The notes below the pieces were generated by a model. It was not told the origin of the DNA. It saw only the letters and a list, made by a program, of their open reading frames with translations, and made no database searches. Position numbers and translations under genes: made by a program. From Cellulomonas sp. Root930 (lineage in GTDB: Bacteria > Actinomycetota > Actinomycetes > Actinomycetales > Cellulomonadaceae): DNA of 64,000 bases. The DNA lies in assembly GCA_001429255.1 (NCBI GenBank), contig LMJI01000001.1, positions 1,405,256 through 1,469,255 on the forward strand, given 5' to 3'. Below are positions 1 to 8,568 of the stretch, in pieces. The first letter of the stretch is position 1; each line of letters begins with the position of its first letter.

Positions 1-1
1 C

Positions 2-298
2 ACCCAGGAGTCGATGATGCAGGCCATCCGCGCCACCCGCGCCGGCGGGCACGTCGGCTACGTCGGCGTCTCCCACGACGTGGCGCTGCCCGGCCAGGAG
101 CTCTTCTTCTCGGGCGTCCACCTGCACGGCGGTCCCGCACCGGTGCGCCGCTTCCTGCCCGAGCTCATCACGCTCATCTGGGACCGGCAGATCGACCCGG
201 GCACGGTGTTCGACCTCACCCTGCCGATCGAGCAGGCCGCCGAGGGCTACCGGGCGATGGACGAGCGCCGCGCCACCAAGGTGCTGCTCACGTTCTGA
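2..298 (+). CDS. Zinc-type alcohol dehydrogenase, C-terminal fragment (cut by window start)
   Basis: Only the last 98 or so residues are in the window; the reading frame is open from base 2. The fragment has the end of a Rossmann fold (ARAGGHVGYVGVS) followed by the typical medium-chain dehydrogenase tail, in which a helix reading 'LPIEQAAEGYRAMDERRATKVLL' precedes the stop. This matches the C-terminus of zinc-dependent alcohol dehydrogenases and quinone-oxidoreductase relatives, which move hydride between an alcohol and NAD(P). The zinc ligands and substrate pocket lie outside the window, so the substrate cannot be stated. Confidence 0.8.
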   Translation, partial: TQESMMQAIRATRAGGHVGYVGVSHDVALPGQELFFSGVHLHGGPAPVRRFLPELITLIWDRQIDPGTVFDLTLPIEQAAEGYRAMDERRATKVLLTF

Positions 299-305
299 CC
301 GACGG

Positions 306-947
306 TCAGGCGGCCAGGTGGAACGTGATGGCGAAGCGGTCGAGGAGCTCACTGCGCCCGTGCAGCACCTCGACCACGCCGGTCGCGATCGCGCGGTCCG
401 GGGCGAGCTCGCCGGAGATGACCCGGCGGAGCCCCGGACCCGCGGCGAACGCGAGGTCGACCGGTCCGTCGCCGCGCGTCACCTCGAGGGCGGAGCCGTC
501 GACCCGGACCAGCAGCTCGGCCGGGCCGACCCGTGCCCCGTAGGCGGTCGCGGGCAGGTGCGCCGCCACCTGCGGCCGAAAGGCGGTGCGCAGGGTCATG
601 GTCATCGAGTCGGGCGTGATGACCTGCTCCCCGCGCGGGTCGCCCATCGCCTTGAAGCCCCAGGCCCCGAGCGCGAGCACGACGGGCTCAAGCTCGCGGC
701 CGTAGGGCGTCAGCTCGTAGATGACGATGCGTGAGCGCGGCGCCCGCCGGATGATGCCGGCGGCCTGCAGCTCCTTGAGCCGTGCGGCCAGGATGTTGGT
801 CGGGATGCGGGGGAGCCCTGCGGCCAGCTCCCCGTAGCGGCGCGGCCCGACCAGCAGGTCACGCACGATGAGCAGGGCCCAGCGCTCGCCCACCAGCTCG
901 AGGGCCTGCGTGACGCCGCAGTACTGCCCGTACTCGCGTGCAGCCAT
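306..947 (-). CDS. HxlR-family winged-helix transcriptional regulator
   Basis: The 213-residue protein starts at MAAREYGQYCGVTQALELVGERW. The HxlR signature is clear: a Cys near the N-terminus (YCGVTQALELVGERWALLIVRDLL), then PRRYGELAAGLPRIPTNILAARLKELQAAGIIRR and the wing YELTPYGRELEPV. The roughly 100 residues beyond the HTH are longer than a minimal HxlR protein and probably form a ligand or dimer domain. It lies 5 bp after a VOC-family gene on the same strand. Upstream of that pair is a CACTTG-N7-CAAGTG palindrome that probably is its operator. The inducer is unknown; a redox role through the Cys is possible but unproven. Confidence 0.88.
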   Translation of the reverse strand: MAAREYGQYCGVTQALELVGERWALLIVRDLLVGPRRYGELAAGLPRIPTNILAARLKELQAAGIIRRAPRSRIVIYELTPYGRELEPVVLALGAWGFKAMGDPRGEQVITPDSMTMTLRTAFRPQVAAHLPATAYGARVGPAELLVRVDGSALEVTRGDGPVDLAFAAGPGLRRVISGELAPDRAIATGVVEVLHGRSELLDRFAITFHLAA

Positions 948-952
948 CGGCC

Positions 953-1384
953 TCAGGCCTGCTGGTCCGCGAGGGCCTCGGGAGCCGGCGCGGCGGCAGG
1001 GTCGAACCAGCCGAACTCGAGGATGTTGCCGTCGGGGTCGGTGAGCTGGCGCTGGTACATGAAGCCGTAGTCCGAGGCGGGTCGCTCCTCGACACCGCCG
1101 GCGGCGAGACCGTCGGCAACCCTCGCGTCGACGGCCTCCCGGCTGTCGAGGTAGACGACGGTCGACACCGACGGGTTCACCGCCGGGTCGCCGAGCGGCT
1201 TGTCGGTGAAGCTCTGGAAGAACTCGCGCACCAGGACCATGAGGTAGCTGTGGTCCTGCTCGACGACGAAGCACGCGGCGTTGTGATCGGACATCTGCGG
1301 GTTGAGGGCGAATCCGACCCCGGTGTAGAACGCCTTCGCGCGCTCCAGGTCGGTCACGGGCAGGTTGACGAACATCGCGGTCAT
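953..1384 (-). CDS. VOC-family (glyoxalase/dioxygenase-like) protein
   Basis: This 143-residue protein has two paired beta-alpha-beta-beta-beta units typical of the vicinal-oxygen-chelate fold: MFVNLPVTDLERAKAFYTGVGF at the N-terminus and a C-terminal QLTDPDGNILEFGWFDP. Members bind a metal and act as glyoxalases, dioxygenases or drug-binding proteins; this subtype is usually annotated only as VOC. The ATG at 1384 was chosen because the domain begins directly after it; a longer frame reaches 1432 but crosses the palindrome. It is first in a two-gene unit with the HxlR regulator. Confidence 0.85.
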   Translation of the reverse strand: MTAMFVNLPVTDLERAKAFYTGVGFALNPQMSDHNAACFVVEQDHSYLMVLVREFFQSFTDKPLGDPAVNPSVSTVVYLDSREAVDARVADGLAAGGVEERPASDYGFMYQRQLTDPDGNILEFGWFDPAAAPAPEALADQQA

Positions 1385-1423
1385 GGTGCTGCCTCTCGTG
1401 GGTGTGGTTCGTGGCGGTACCGA

Positions 1424-1442
1424 CACTTGCAAAAAACAAGTG
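1424..1442. promoter_or_regulatory. Palindromic operator candidate for the HxlR regulator
   Basis: CACTTG and CAAGTG are separated by seven bases (caaaaaa), a perfect 6-bp inverted repeat in an unusually A-rich spot 40 bp upstream of the VOC start. HxlR dimers bind palindromes of this spacing, and the regulator gene is second in the unit. Autoregulation is inference. Confidence 0.5.
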
Positions 1443-1447
1443 AACCG

Positions 1448-2185
1448 TCAAGACCCAGGATCGTCGATCACGTGCCGGAGGTAGCGACGCGGGTCGTCCA
1501 GGAACCCGCGGTACCTCTGCACCAGCTCCAGCTCGTCCCAGTCGCAGCGTCGAAGGCCCCAGTCGCCGACCTCGTAGATCGTCGCGCCCGGGATCGCCGC
1601 CAGCACCGGCGAGTGCGTCGACAGCAGGACCTGCGACGGCGTCGTGCGCACCAGCGTGGTCAGGTGCGAGACCAGCGCGAGGCACCCGGTGAACGAGAGC
1701 GCGGACTCGGGCTCGTCGAGCAGGAACAGACCGGGGTACCGCGGCTTCATGCGCTCGGTGACCAGTGCGAGGAACGACTCGCCGTGCGACATCTCGTGGA
1801 ACACCGGCTCCGGCCGGCGGCCGGGGTTGTCCTCGAGGTACGAGTAGAACGAGTGCATCGTCTCCGCGCGCAGGAAGAACCCTCCCCGTGGGGCGCCGAT
1901 CTCGCGCTCCAGCCGCAGGTACCGCCACAGCTCGGACTCGGACCGGCGGGTGGCGTGCCTCGACCCGGTCGAGCCGCCCTCGGCCCCCATCCCGAACATC
2001 ATGGCGACGGCCTCGACGAGCGTGGACTTCCCGGCCCCGTTGTCGCCGACGAGGACCGTGACCTGGTCCAGCGGCCAGCCCTCGTGCAGCACCTGGGCGA
2101 CGGCGGGCAGCTGCGTGAACCAGGCGTCGTGCGGAACGGGCTCCTGGTCCTGCGCCCGCACGGCGCGCACGGGCAGGGGGCTCAT
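1448..2185 (-). CDS. AAA-family ATPase (ABC/SMC-like, RecF-type head domain)
   Basis: The 245-residue protein has Walker A GDNGAGKST near residue 48, an ABC-type signature region SHGES near 132, Walker B LFLLDEPESAL near 152 and the switch-like STHSP near 190. Such single-domain ATPases resemble the heads of SMC/RecF/OLD proteins and occur alone or with nucleases and toxins. No partner nuclease is visible here: the gene follows an LRR membrane protein by 29 bp. It has no membrane segment, and its function is not known. Start ATG at 2185. Confidence 0.85.
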   Translation of the reverse strand: MSPLPVRAVRAQDQEPVPHDAWFTQLPAVAQVLHEGWPLDQVTVLVGDNGAGKSTLVEAVAMMFGMGAEGGSTGSRHATRRSESELWRYLRLEREIGAPRGGFFLRAETMHSFYSYLEDNPGRRPEPVFHEMSHGESFLALVTERMKPRYPGLFLLDEPESALSFTGCLALVSHLTTLVRTTPSQVLLSTHSPVLAAIPGATIYEVGDWGLRRCDWDELELVQRYRGFLDDPRRYLRHVIDDPGS

Positions 2186-2214
2186 CGGGCAACCTCACCA
2201 CAGGTGACGGTGGA

Positions 2215-3774
2215 TCAGGCCAGCCCGCCGACGTAGACGCCCTGCGCCCGCAGCTCCTCGATCCCGGGCGTCTGCCCGTCCAGGCCCTCGACGTCCACCC
2301 CGAGCAGTGCCGGTGCGTCCAGGAGCGGTCGCAGGTCCGTGACGGGGTTGCCGCCCACCCAGAGCTCGTCGAGCGCGGGCATCCCGGCGAGCGGCGTCAC
2401 GTCCGCCACCTGGTTGTCCCGCACGTCGAGCATGCTGAGCGACGGAGCACCCGCCAGCGGCGACAGATCCGCGACGGCCGCGTGCGCCACGTCCAGCTCG
2501 AGCAGGCCCGTCGAGCCCGCGAGGGGACCGAGGTCCGTGACCCCGGTCCCGGCCAGACCGACCCACTGCAACGTCGTCGTCCGCGCCAGCGGCCCCAGGT
2601 CGGTCACGGCCGTGCCCGACAGCCCGAGGTTCGTCAGCGGGAGGCCGCCGAGGGGTGACAGGTCGGCGACGGCGTCGTTGCCGGTCAGCCGCAGGGACGT
2701 CAGACCGGACATCGCGGCGAGCGGGCCGAGGTCGGAGACGTCCTGGTCGGTCAGGTCGATCTCGCGGACGGAGGTGAGGGTCTCGATCCCGGCGAGCGAC
2801 CTCACCTGGTCGCCGCTGCCGTCCCACGGGCAGTCGATCGTGTACACCTCGTCGAGCCGCGCGGGCGCGAGGGCGGTGCGCTGCACGCACGCCGCGAGCA
2901 CCGGGTCGACGACGACGTCCGACACCGTCTGCCGCTGCGCCACCCGCACCCCGACGGTGATGCCGAGGGCGACCACGAGAGCACCCGCGGTCGCCCGAGC
3001 GAGGCGCCGACGTCGCGCCTGCGCCTCGCTCGGGGGCACGACCCAGTGCGCGAGGTGCCGCCACGCCGCGACCGCGCACCACCCGGAGACCACCGCGGCG
3101 GAGGCGGCGACCAGGGCCAGGGCGAGCGCGCCGTCGCCCAGCAGCACGGCGGCCACCGTCGGACCGCCGCGGTACCGCCCGGCCGACAGGACCGTCCAGG
3201 CGATCCACGCACCCGCGGACAGCGCGGTGCCCAGCGCGCCCACGGCCACGAGCACCGCAGCCGAGACGACCGCGCCCCGACGACGGCCCAGCACTCCCGC
3301 GGCGGCGACACTCGAGCCCCCTGCCACGAGCGCCAGCCAGGCGCCTGCCAGCACGCGCGGAGACCCGACCGCCCAGGACCAGGACCGGGTCGCGAGGCTC
3401 AGTGCGGTCGGGTCGGCCGTGATGACCAGTACCGCGTACCCGAGCAGCCCGACCCCCGCGACGCCGACGCCGACGACGGTCCGGGTCGCGCGCGGCGACG
3501 GTCCGGCCGGCCGGAGTGCGGCGACGAGCACGAGCGCGACGGCGGGCACCGACCCGAGCACGAGAGTGAGCACCGGCAACCCGTCGGCGCGCACCGCGCG
3601 GAGCAGGTCGCCGGCCGCCGACTGCGGGCCCTCCCCGAGCATCGCCCGCAGCCCGTCGCCGAGCAGCGCCCCCGTGCCGTTGCCCAGCAGCGTCGCGGCG
3701 GTCCAGACCGCCAGCAGCGCGACGACGCCCGCGCCGACCCGTCGCACCGCATCGGCGCGCGTCATCTCCGGCAC
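2215..3774 (-). CDS. Membrane protein with C-terminal leucine-rich repeats
   Basis: The N-terminal ~270 residues hold several hydrophobic helices (for example GVVALLAVWTAATLLG, LPVLTLVLGSVPAVALVLVAAL and AVVSAAVLVAVGALGTAL). The C-terminal ~210 residues carry about eight short internalin-type repeats of the form 'VTDLGPLAGSTGLLELDVAH'. The repeat face is probably outside the cell and binds a partner. The GTG at 3774 is preferred for its GGGAG at good spacing; an ATG at 3765 would remove three residues. It is upstream of, and possibly cotranscribed with, the AAA ATPase. No family assignment beyond the LRR is possible. Confidence 0.75.
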   Translation of the reverse strand: MPEMTRADAVRRVGAGVVALLAVWTAATLLGNGTGALLGDGLRAMLGEGPQSAAGDLLRAVRADGLPVLTLVLGSVPAVALVLVAALRPAGPSPRATRTVVGVGVAGVGLLGYAVLVITADPTALSLATRSWSWAVGSPRVLAGAWLALVAGGSSVAAAGVLGRRRGAVVSAAVLVAVGALGTALSAGAWIAWTVLSAGRYRGGPTVAAVLLGDGALALALVAASAAVVSGWCAVAAWRHLAHWVVPPSEAQARRRRLARATAGALVVALGITVGVRVAQRQTVSDVVVDPVLAACVQRTALAPARLDEVYTIDCPWDGSGDQVRSLAGIETLTSVREIDLTDQDVSDLGPLAAMSGLTSLRLTGNDAVADLSPLGGLPLTNLGLSGTAVTDLGPLARTTTLQWVGLAGTGVTDLGPLAGSTGLLELDVAHAAVADLSPLAGAPSLSMLDVRDNQVADVTPLAGMPALDELWVGGNPVTDLRPLLDAPALLGVDVEGLDGQTPGIEELRAQGVYVGGLA

Positions 3775-3922
3775 TCGCGTCTCCCGTTCGTCGCCCCCCG
3801 CCGGGCAGCCGGCGCCTGGCGACCGTACCGACCCGACGCCGACGTCCGCCGGTGGTCGGTGTCAAGGTCTCGTGAAGGGCTCGTCCTGATCGCATCCGAC
3901 CGCGAAGATCGGGTCGCACGGC

Positions 3923-3934
3923 GTGTCCGGACAC
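3923..3934. promoter_or_regulatory. Perfect 12-bp palindrome upstream of the AraC-type gene
   Basis: GTGTCCGGACAC is self-complementary and lies 27 bp before the GTG start of the AraC-family gene, in the gap between divergent genes. It may be an operator, but a short GC-rich palindrome can arise by chance. Confidence 0.25.
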
Positions 3935-3960
3935 CAGGGTGGACCGCGGAAGGGGGCACC

Positions 3961-4833
3961 GTGATCGCCTGGCTGAACCACCTCGTGGACCTCGTGGAGG
4001 AGAACCTCACCGAGGAGCTCGACGTCGACGGCCTTGCCACCGCGCTGGGCACCACCGAGTACCACCTGCGCCGCATGTTCTCCACGCTGGCCGGGATGCC
4101 GCTGTCGGAGTACGTGCGCCGCCGGCGGATGACCGTTGCCGCGGCGGACGTCGTCAGCGGGTCCGGGGACCTGCTGGGTATCGCCGTGCGCTACGGCTAC
4201 GGCTCGGCGGAGGCCTTCGGGCGGGCGTTCCAGTCGGTGCACGGCGTCAGTCCGGGCCGCGCCAGGCGCGACGGTGGCCCCCTCCGCACCCAGCCTCTAC
4301 TGAGGTTCCGCCTGACCGTCGAAGGAGCACTGCCCATGGACGTCCGACTCGTCTCCCAACCCGCGTTCCGCCTCGCCGGGCACGCCACCCGCGTCCCGCT
4401 GGTGCACCACGGCGTCAACGCCGCCATCCAGCAGCACGTCACGTCCCTGGCACCGCAGGAGCATGCGCGGCTGAAGGCGTTGGGCGACGCGGAGCCGCAC
4501 GGCCTGCTCGCCGTGAGCACCGACCTCGACCCGGACCGCCGGGAGGGCTCGGAGCTCACCTACCTGCACGGGGTGGCGGTGACGGACGCCGTGGAGGTCC
4601 CCGCCGATCTCGACGTCATCGGCGTCGGCGCCGGCTCGTGGGCCGTCTTCCGCGCGGCGGGTCCCCACCCGGACACCCTGCAGGCGGTGTGGGCGGCGAC
4701 GGCGAGCGAGTGGTTCCCGTCGAACCCGTGGCGCCTACGACCCGGGCCCGAGGTGGTCGCGGTGCTCGACCGCGCCGACGACTTCAGCACCGCCAAGGTC
4801 GAGCTCTGGCTGCCGGTCGAGGCCGGCTCCTGA
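3961..4833 (+). CDS. AraC-family regulator with GyrI-like effector domain
   Basis: The first ~100 residues are two helix-turn-helix motifs of AraC type (LDVDGLATALGTTEYHLRRMFSTLAGMPLSEYVRRRRM and the second AVRYGYGSAEAFGRAFQSVHGVSPG). The C-terminal part from about residue 120 is a GyrI-like/bacterial transcription activator effector-binding domain (VRLVSQPAFRLAGHATRVPL, then GSWAVFRAAGPHPDTLQAVW). This layout is that of SoxS/Rob-like activators that sense small hydrophobic molecules. The GTG start has GGAAGGGG upstream. It is divergent from the LRR-AAA pair. Target genes are unknown. Confidence 0.9.
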   Translation: MIAWLNHLVDLVEENLTEELDVDGLATALGTTEYHLRRMFSTLAGMPLSEYVRRRRMTVAAADVVSGSGDLLGIAVRYGYGSAEAFGRAFQSVHGVSPGRARRDGGPLRTQPLLRFRLTVEGALPMDVRLVSQPAFRLAGHATRVPLVHHGVNAAIQQHVTSLAPQEHARLKALGDAEPHGLLAVSTDLDPDRREGSELTYLHGVAVTDAVEVPADLDVIGVGAGSWAVFRAAGPHPDTLQAVWAATASEWFPSNPWRLRPGPEVVAVLDRADDFSTAKVELWLPVEAGS

Positions 4834-4867
4834 GCCGGAGGCGACATCATCAGGCACGCTGTCCCCC

Positions 4868-5566
4868 ATGAACCCGCGCCTTCGCGACGGACTTCTCGGG
4901 GCGGCGGTCGCCGTCCTCGGGCTGGTGCTCGCCGTGTGGATCTTCGTGTGGTCGATCAGCGATCCGGCGCAGGGCGGTGCCGCCGCGCCCCCGACGCCGG
5001 GGCCGAGCTCGAGTGCCGGGGGCCGCGTCGAGCCGCCGTCCGACCTCGACGCCGCCGAGATGTGGCTCGACGACCTCGTGCTCGACGCCGGCACCGTCGT
5101 CCTGCCGGACTCGGCCCTGCGCGACGTCACCGTCTCCGCCCGGGGTGCGCGGACCGGACCCGACGGGCTCGTCGCGAGCGAGATGGTCGTGGACGCCACG
5201 GTGCCGTTCGAGGTCGTGGCCACCCAGATCGGCGAGGACGCCACGGTGCGGTCCGCCGGGCCGTCGGAGGCGGTCGTCGAGCGCACGGTCGAGATCGGCG
5301 GCCGCAGCTTCGACGTCGTCGCGACAGGTGAGGTCGACGTCGTCGCCGGACGGATCGTCGTCGAGCCGACGGCCATCGACATCGGCGGCCCCTCGTTCCT
5401 CGCCGGGCTCCTCGGGACGGTCGTGCGCGGGCTCGTCACCATCGAGCACGAGGTCGAGGGGCTGCCCGAGGGGTTGGTGCTCCAGGACGTCGTCGTCCAG
5501 GACGACGGCTTCCGCGCACACCTGAGCGGCGAGGACGTCCGCATCGTCTTCCCGGCCTCGCCGTGA
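4868..5566 (+). CDS. LmeA-like (DUF2993) phospholipid-binding protein, membrane anchored
   Basis: A single N-terminal hydrophobic helix (GAAVAVLGLVLAVWIFVWSIS) is followed by a short Pro/Ser linker and a ~190-residue beta-rich domain with the DUF2993 pattern 'LRDVTVSARG...DGLVASEMVVDATVPFEVVATQIG' and a late 'GLPEGLVLQDVVVQDDGFRAHLSGEDVRI'. In mycobacteria LmeA of this family is a periplasmic phosphatidylinositide-binding protein involved in lipomannan maturation; here only the fold is inferred. No lipobox Cys is present, so it is probably anchored by an uncleaved helix. It stands alone after the AraC gene. Confidence 0.8.
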   Translation: MNPRLRDGLLGAAVAVLGLVLAVWIFVWSISDPAQGGAAAPPTPGPSSSAGGRVEPPSDLDAAEMWLDDLVLDAGTVVLPDSALRDVTVSARGARTGPDGLVASEMVVDATVPFEVVATQIGEDATVRSAGPSEAVVERTVEIGGRSFDVVATGEVDVVAGRIVVEPTAIDIGGPSFLAGLLGTVVRGLVTIEHEVEGLPEGLVLQDVVVQDDGFRAHLSGEDVRIVFPASP

Positions 5567-5687
5567 CCCGGCGGTGAGGCCGGCCAGGTGAGGTTCGAGC
5601 CAGACCCTTGCGGTGGGGCACCCCGGACCACCACCATCAGGGCCGCGGCTGGCACGGTGCCGGCAGCTCGAGCTCCGGAGCGTCCCC

Positions 5688-6152
5688 ATGTCGCAGATCC
5701 CTGTCCCCGCGCGTCCGACCGCGGCATTCGTCGGCGCGTCCTGGGTCGCCCTCGTCATCGCGATCGGCGCCTTCGGCATCGGACTGTGGAACGCGGAGCT
5801 GGTCCCGTCGGAGAAGGGCTTCCTCGGCACGTTGCTGCTGCTGGGTCTGTTCTCCGCGATCGCGGTGCAGAAGTCGGTCCGGGACCGGGCCGAGGGCGTT
5901 CCGGTGACGGCGATCTTCCTCGGCCTGTCGTGGGCCATGGTCCTGACCTCCCTCGTGCTCGTGGCGACGGGGTTGGCCAACGCGCCGCTGGAGCTGTCGG
6001 AGAAGGGCTTCTTCGGCCTGGGCTTCGCGATGGCGTTGTTCTCGGTGGTCGCCGTCCAGAAGAACGTCCGTGACCTGGCCGCCGCCGGACCCGCGCCCGC
6101 AGCGCCGAAGCTGCCCGTCGAGCCGGACGTCAAGGCGACCGTCTGGCAGTGA
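5688..6152 (+). CDS. YiaA/YiaB-type small integral membrane protein (two repeats)
   Basis: The 154-residue protein has two copies of an about 60-residue unit, each with two hydrophobic helices joined around '(E)LSEKGFFG/VPSEKGFLG' and ending 'FS..AVQK(S/N)VRD'. That is the YiaA/YiaB domain arrangement of bacterial inner-membrane proteins of unknown function. The start ATG at 5688 gives a clean N-terminus before the first helix; a longer frame to 5613 adds a charged stretch without RBS. It is followed closely by an acetyltransferase gene. Confidence 0.8.
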   Translation: MSQIPVPARPTAAFVGASWVALVIAIGAFGIGLWNAELVPSEKGFLGTLLLLGLFSAIAVQKSVRDRAEGVPVTAIFLGLSWAMVLTSLVLVATGLANAPLELSEKGFFGLGFAMALFSVVAVQKNVRDLAAAGPAPAAPKLPVEPDVKATVWQ

Positions 6153-6191
6153 GGCTTGCCCGTCAGGTTCGGGAGACCGAACAATCGACGT

Positions 6192-6623
6192 GTGGGACAG
6201 CCCGTGACCCTCGTTGATCGCGTGCCGACGCCGGAGGAGCACCGGCGTCTCGCGGAAGCGGTCGGCTGGTCGCACGCGTTCGACTGGGACACCGTGGCCG
6301 CCTCGCTCACCGGGTCGCGGCTGGGGGTCGTGGCGGTGGTCGACGGCGAGGTCGTCGGGATGGGCCGCGTCGTCGGCGACGGCGCGCTGTACTTCTACGT
6401 CCAGGACGTCGCGGTCCTGCCGGCGCACCAGGGCACCGGCCTCGGGCGCGCGATCCTGCGCCGGCTGCTCGATCAGATCGCCGACACGGCGCCCGCGTCG
6501 GCGTTCGTCGGGCTCTTCGCGACGACCGACGGCGATGCGCTCTACCGGTCGGCGGGGTTCACGACCGGAGACATGCAGGGGATGTTCCGCCTCGTGCCGC
6601 CCACCCACCGACCGACGACCTGA
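6192..6623 (+). CDS. GNAT-family N-acetyltransferase
   Basis: The fold is recognised from VVAVVDGEVVGMGRVVGDGALYFYVQDVAVLPAHQGTGLGRAILRRLL, with the acetyl-CoA pyrophosphate loop QGTGLG and the C-terminal ALYRSAGF. It transfers an acetyl group from acetyl-CoA to an unknown amine. Two GTG codons (6192 and 6204) and a TTG (6156) compete as start; none has a strong RBS, and 6192 keeps the entire domain. Length about 143 residues, normal for a stand-alone GNAT. Confidence 0.85.
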   Translation: MGQPVTLVDRVPTPEEHRRLAEAVGWSHAFDWDTVAASLTGSRLGVVAVVDGEVVGMGRVVGDGALYFYVQDVAVLPAHQGTGLGRAILRRLLDQIADTAPASAFVGLFATTDGDALYRSAGFTTGDMQGMFRLVPPTHRPTT

Positions 6624-6645
6624 GCGGGCGGCACCGCTCGAGCCG

Positions 6646-7017
6646 TTACCTGCTCGTGGTCTTGCCGAGCAGCTCGTCCGTCTGGGCGTCGGGCATGAGC
6701 TCCCGGACCTCCTGCGCGCAGCGGCATCCGACGGCGATCTTGGCGGCCCACGCCAGCGCCTCGTCGCGTGTGGGCACGTCGACGACCGCGAACCCGCCGA
6801 TGACCTCCTTGGTCTCCGGGAAGGGGCCGTCGGTGACCATCCCGTCCGTGGCCACGATGCTCGCCCGCTGCCGCTCGAGCCCGCCTGCGAACACCCACAC
6901 TCCCGCGTCCGCGGCCTCCTGCACGACCGCGTGCGAGTCCCGGCTCACGTCGCCCCAGTCCCCGTCGGGGATGTGGTCCATCGCGCCCTCGTTGAACGAG
7001 ATCAGGTACCGCGGCAT
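6646..7017 (-). CDS. YCII-domain protein
   Basis: The 123-residue protein MPRYLISFNEGAMDHIP contains the YCII fold: a beta-alpha ferredoxin-like unit with 'TDGPFPETKEVIGGFAVVDVPTRDEALAWAAK' and GCRCAQEVREL at the end. Actinobacterial relatives are often paired with ECF sigma factors or listed as DGPF-domain proteins (the DGPF motif is present). Its start is adjacent to the stop of the upstream serine hydrolase, so they are probably one transcript. The biochemical function of stand-alone YCII proteins of this type is not established. Confidence 0.88.
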   Translation of the reverse strand: MPRYLISFNEGAMDHIPDGDWGDVSRDSHAVVQEAADAGVWVFAGGLERQRASIVATDGMVTDGPFPETKEVIGGFAVVDVPTRDEALAWAAKIAVGCRCAQEVRELMPDAQTDELLGKTTSR

Positions 7018-7018
7018 C

Positions 7019-8497
7019 TCACGACTCCCTTGTTCCGGCAGCCGCATCCGGCGGCTCCTCACCTGTCCCACGAACGACTCGTCCCGGATCCGACACTGTG
7101 CCAGGAAGTCGCTCCACACCCCTGAGCAGCGCAGCCGCCTCGTCGTTCTCGGGGTCGAGGTCGACGGCCCGACGCAGGAGCTCACCCGCCGAGCGGGTGT
7201 CGCCCCCGACCAGGTCCGCCCAGCCGGTCATCGCCCAGGCCTGCGACGAGTTCGGTCGCACGGTCGTCCACACGTCGAGGAGCGGTCGGACCAGCTCGGG
7301 GCGGTGCAGCTCGATCGCGCCCCAGACGGCGTCCTCGAGGTGCCCGTCGTCGGCGTCGACCTGAGCGGGAACCGCGCGCTCCAGCCGGCGGAAGGTCTCG
7401 ACCGCAGCCTCCGCGCCCGCCGCCTGGAGGGCGGCCGCCACCGGGACGGTGATCGGCGGGATCTGCACGTCGACCTCGATCGCCTCCGCCGGGAGGTCCA
7501 GGGCCACGTCGAGCGCGGCGCGGACGACGGCGCGGGTGGGGGCGGTGTTGGAGTTCGCCAGACCGACGACCCCGGTCCCGCGGTCGGGGAGCAGCGCGAA
7601 GCGCGAGTTGAAGCCCGGATCGGCGCCGCTGTGACCCACCATCCGGTGTCCGCGGTGGGTACCGACGAACCACCCCATGCCCATCGCCTCGCTCCACGGC
7701 GGGTCCCCGACCTCCGCCCGCGGCTGCCACATCAGCTCGGCTGCGCCGGGGTCCGCCAGGATCGTGAGCATCCACCGGGACAGCTCGGTGACGCTGGAGT
7801 GCAGCGTCGAGCTCGGCGCGTGCCGGCGCGTGTACGGGTAGGCGCCGGGCGGGACGACCAGCGGTGCGCCGACGTGCGGCGAGGAGGCGAGCTCCGACGG
7901 GACGTCCGCGCGCAGGAACGTGCTGTGCACCATGCCGGCCGGGTCGAGGACGAGCTCCGTCATCGCGGCCTCGAACGTCCGCCCGGTCACGGTGGCGACC
8001 ACGTGCCCGAGCACCTCGTACCCGGCGTTGCAGTAGGCGTACTCGGCGCCGGGGTCGCTGGTCAGGCGCGCACCGGACAGGCTCCGGACGAACTCGGCCA
8101 GGGCGTCGTCGCCCAGCTGCGGGTCGTGCCACTCGTAGTCCACGACGTCCGGGATGCCGCTCGTGTGCGTGAGGAGGTGGCGCAGGGTGATCTCGGACTG
8201 CCGCCCGTCGGCCAGCGTCAGCCCGGGGATCCACCGGATGACGGGGGCGTCGAGGTCGAGCGCCAGCCCGACCGCCGCCGTCGCGACGAACGGCTTCGAC
8301 ACCGACGCCAGGTGGAACAGCGTGTCGGGTGTGACGGGGTCGCCGGTGCGGACGTCGCGCGTCCCGAAGCCGCGCGCCAGGGCGACCTCACCGTCCTGGA
8401 CCACCGCGACCGCGAGCCCCGCGAGTCCTTGCGTCCGCACGAGCTGCGAGATCAGCGGCCAGAGCGACGTCTCGGCCCTGCGCTCCAGAGCAGTCAT
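7019..8497 (-). CDS. Serine hydrolase, beta-lactamase class C/PBP4* family
   Basis: The 492-residue protein has the penicillin-binding-like catalytic motifs: S-x-x-K as 'SVSKPF' near residue 70, Y-x-N as 'YAYCNAGYE' near 160, and 'HSGADPGF' in place of the third KTG motif, as in esterase-like class C relatives. There is no clear signal peptide, so it may be cytoplasmic. The last ~120 residues are helical with a TPR-like 'ELLRRAVDLDPENDEAAALL'. ATG at 8497 was chosen for the GAGGGG upstream. Substrate is unknown; a drug- or peptide-directed esterase is possible. Confidence 0.85.
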   Translation of the reverse strand: MTALERRAETSLWPLISQLVRTQGLAGLAVAVVQDGEVALARGFGTRDVRTGDPVTPDTLFHLASVSKPFVATAAVGLALDLDAPVIRWIPGLTLADGRQSEITLRHLLTHTSGIPDVVDYEWHDPQLGDDALAEFVRSLSGARLTSDPGAEYAYCNAGYEVLGHVVATVTGRTFEAAMTELVLDPAGMVHSTFLRADVPSELASSPHVGAPLVVPPGAYPYTRRHAPSSTLHSSVTELSRWMLTILADPGAAELMWQPRAEVGDPPWSEAMGMGWFVGTHRGHRMVGHSGADPGFNSRFALLPDRGTGVVGLANSNTAPTRAVVRAALDVALDLPAEAIEVDVQIPPITVPVAAALQAAGAEAAVETFRRLERAVPAQVDADDGHLEDAVWGAIELHRPELVRPLLDVWTTVRPNSSQAWAMTGWADLVGGDTRSAGELLRRAVDLDPENDEAAALLRGVERLPGTVSDPGRVVRGTGEEPPDAAAGTRES

Positions 8498-8568
8498 CCG
8501 TACCCCCTCGTGCACGCGTCCGAGCGCGGCCACGTGCTGCGCCGTCCCATGCTGGCACGCGCGACGCG

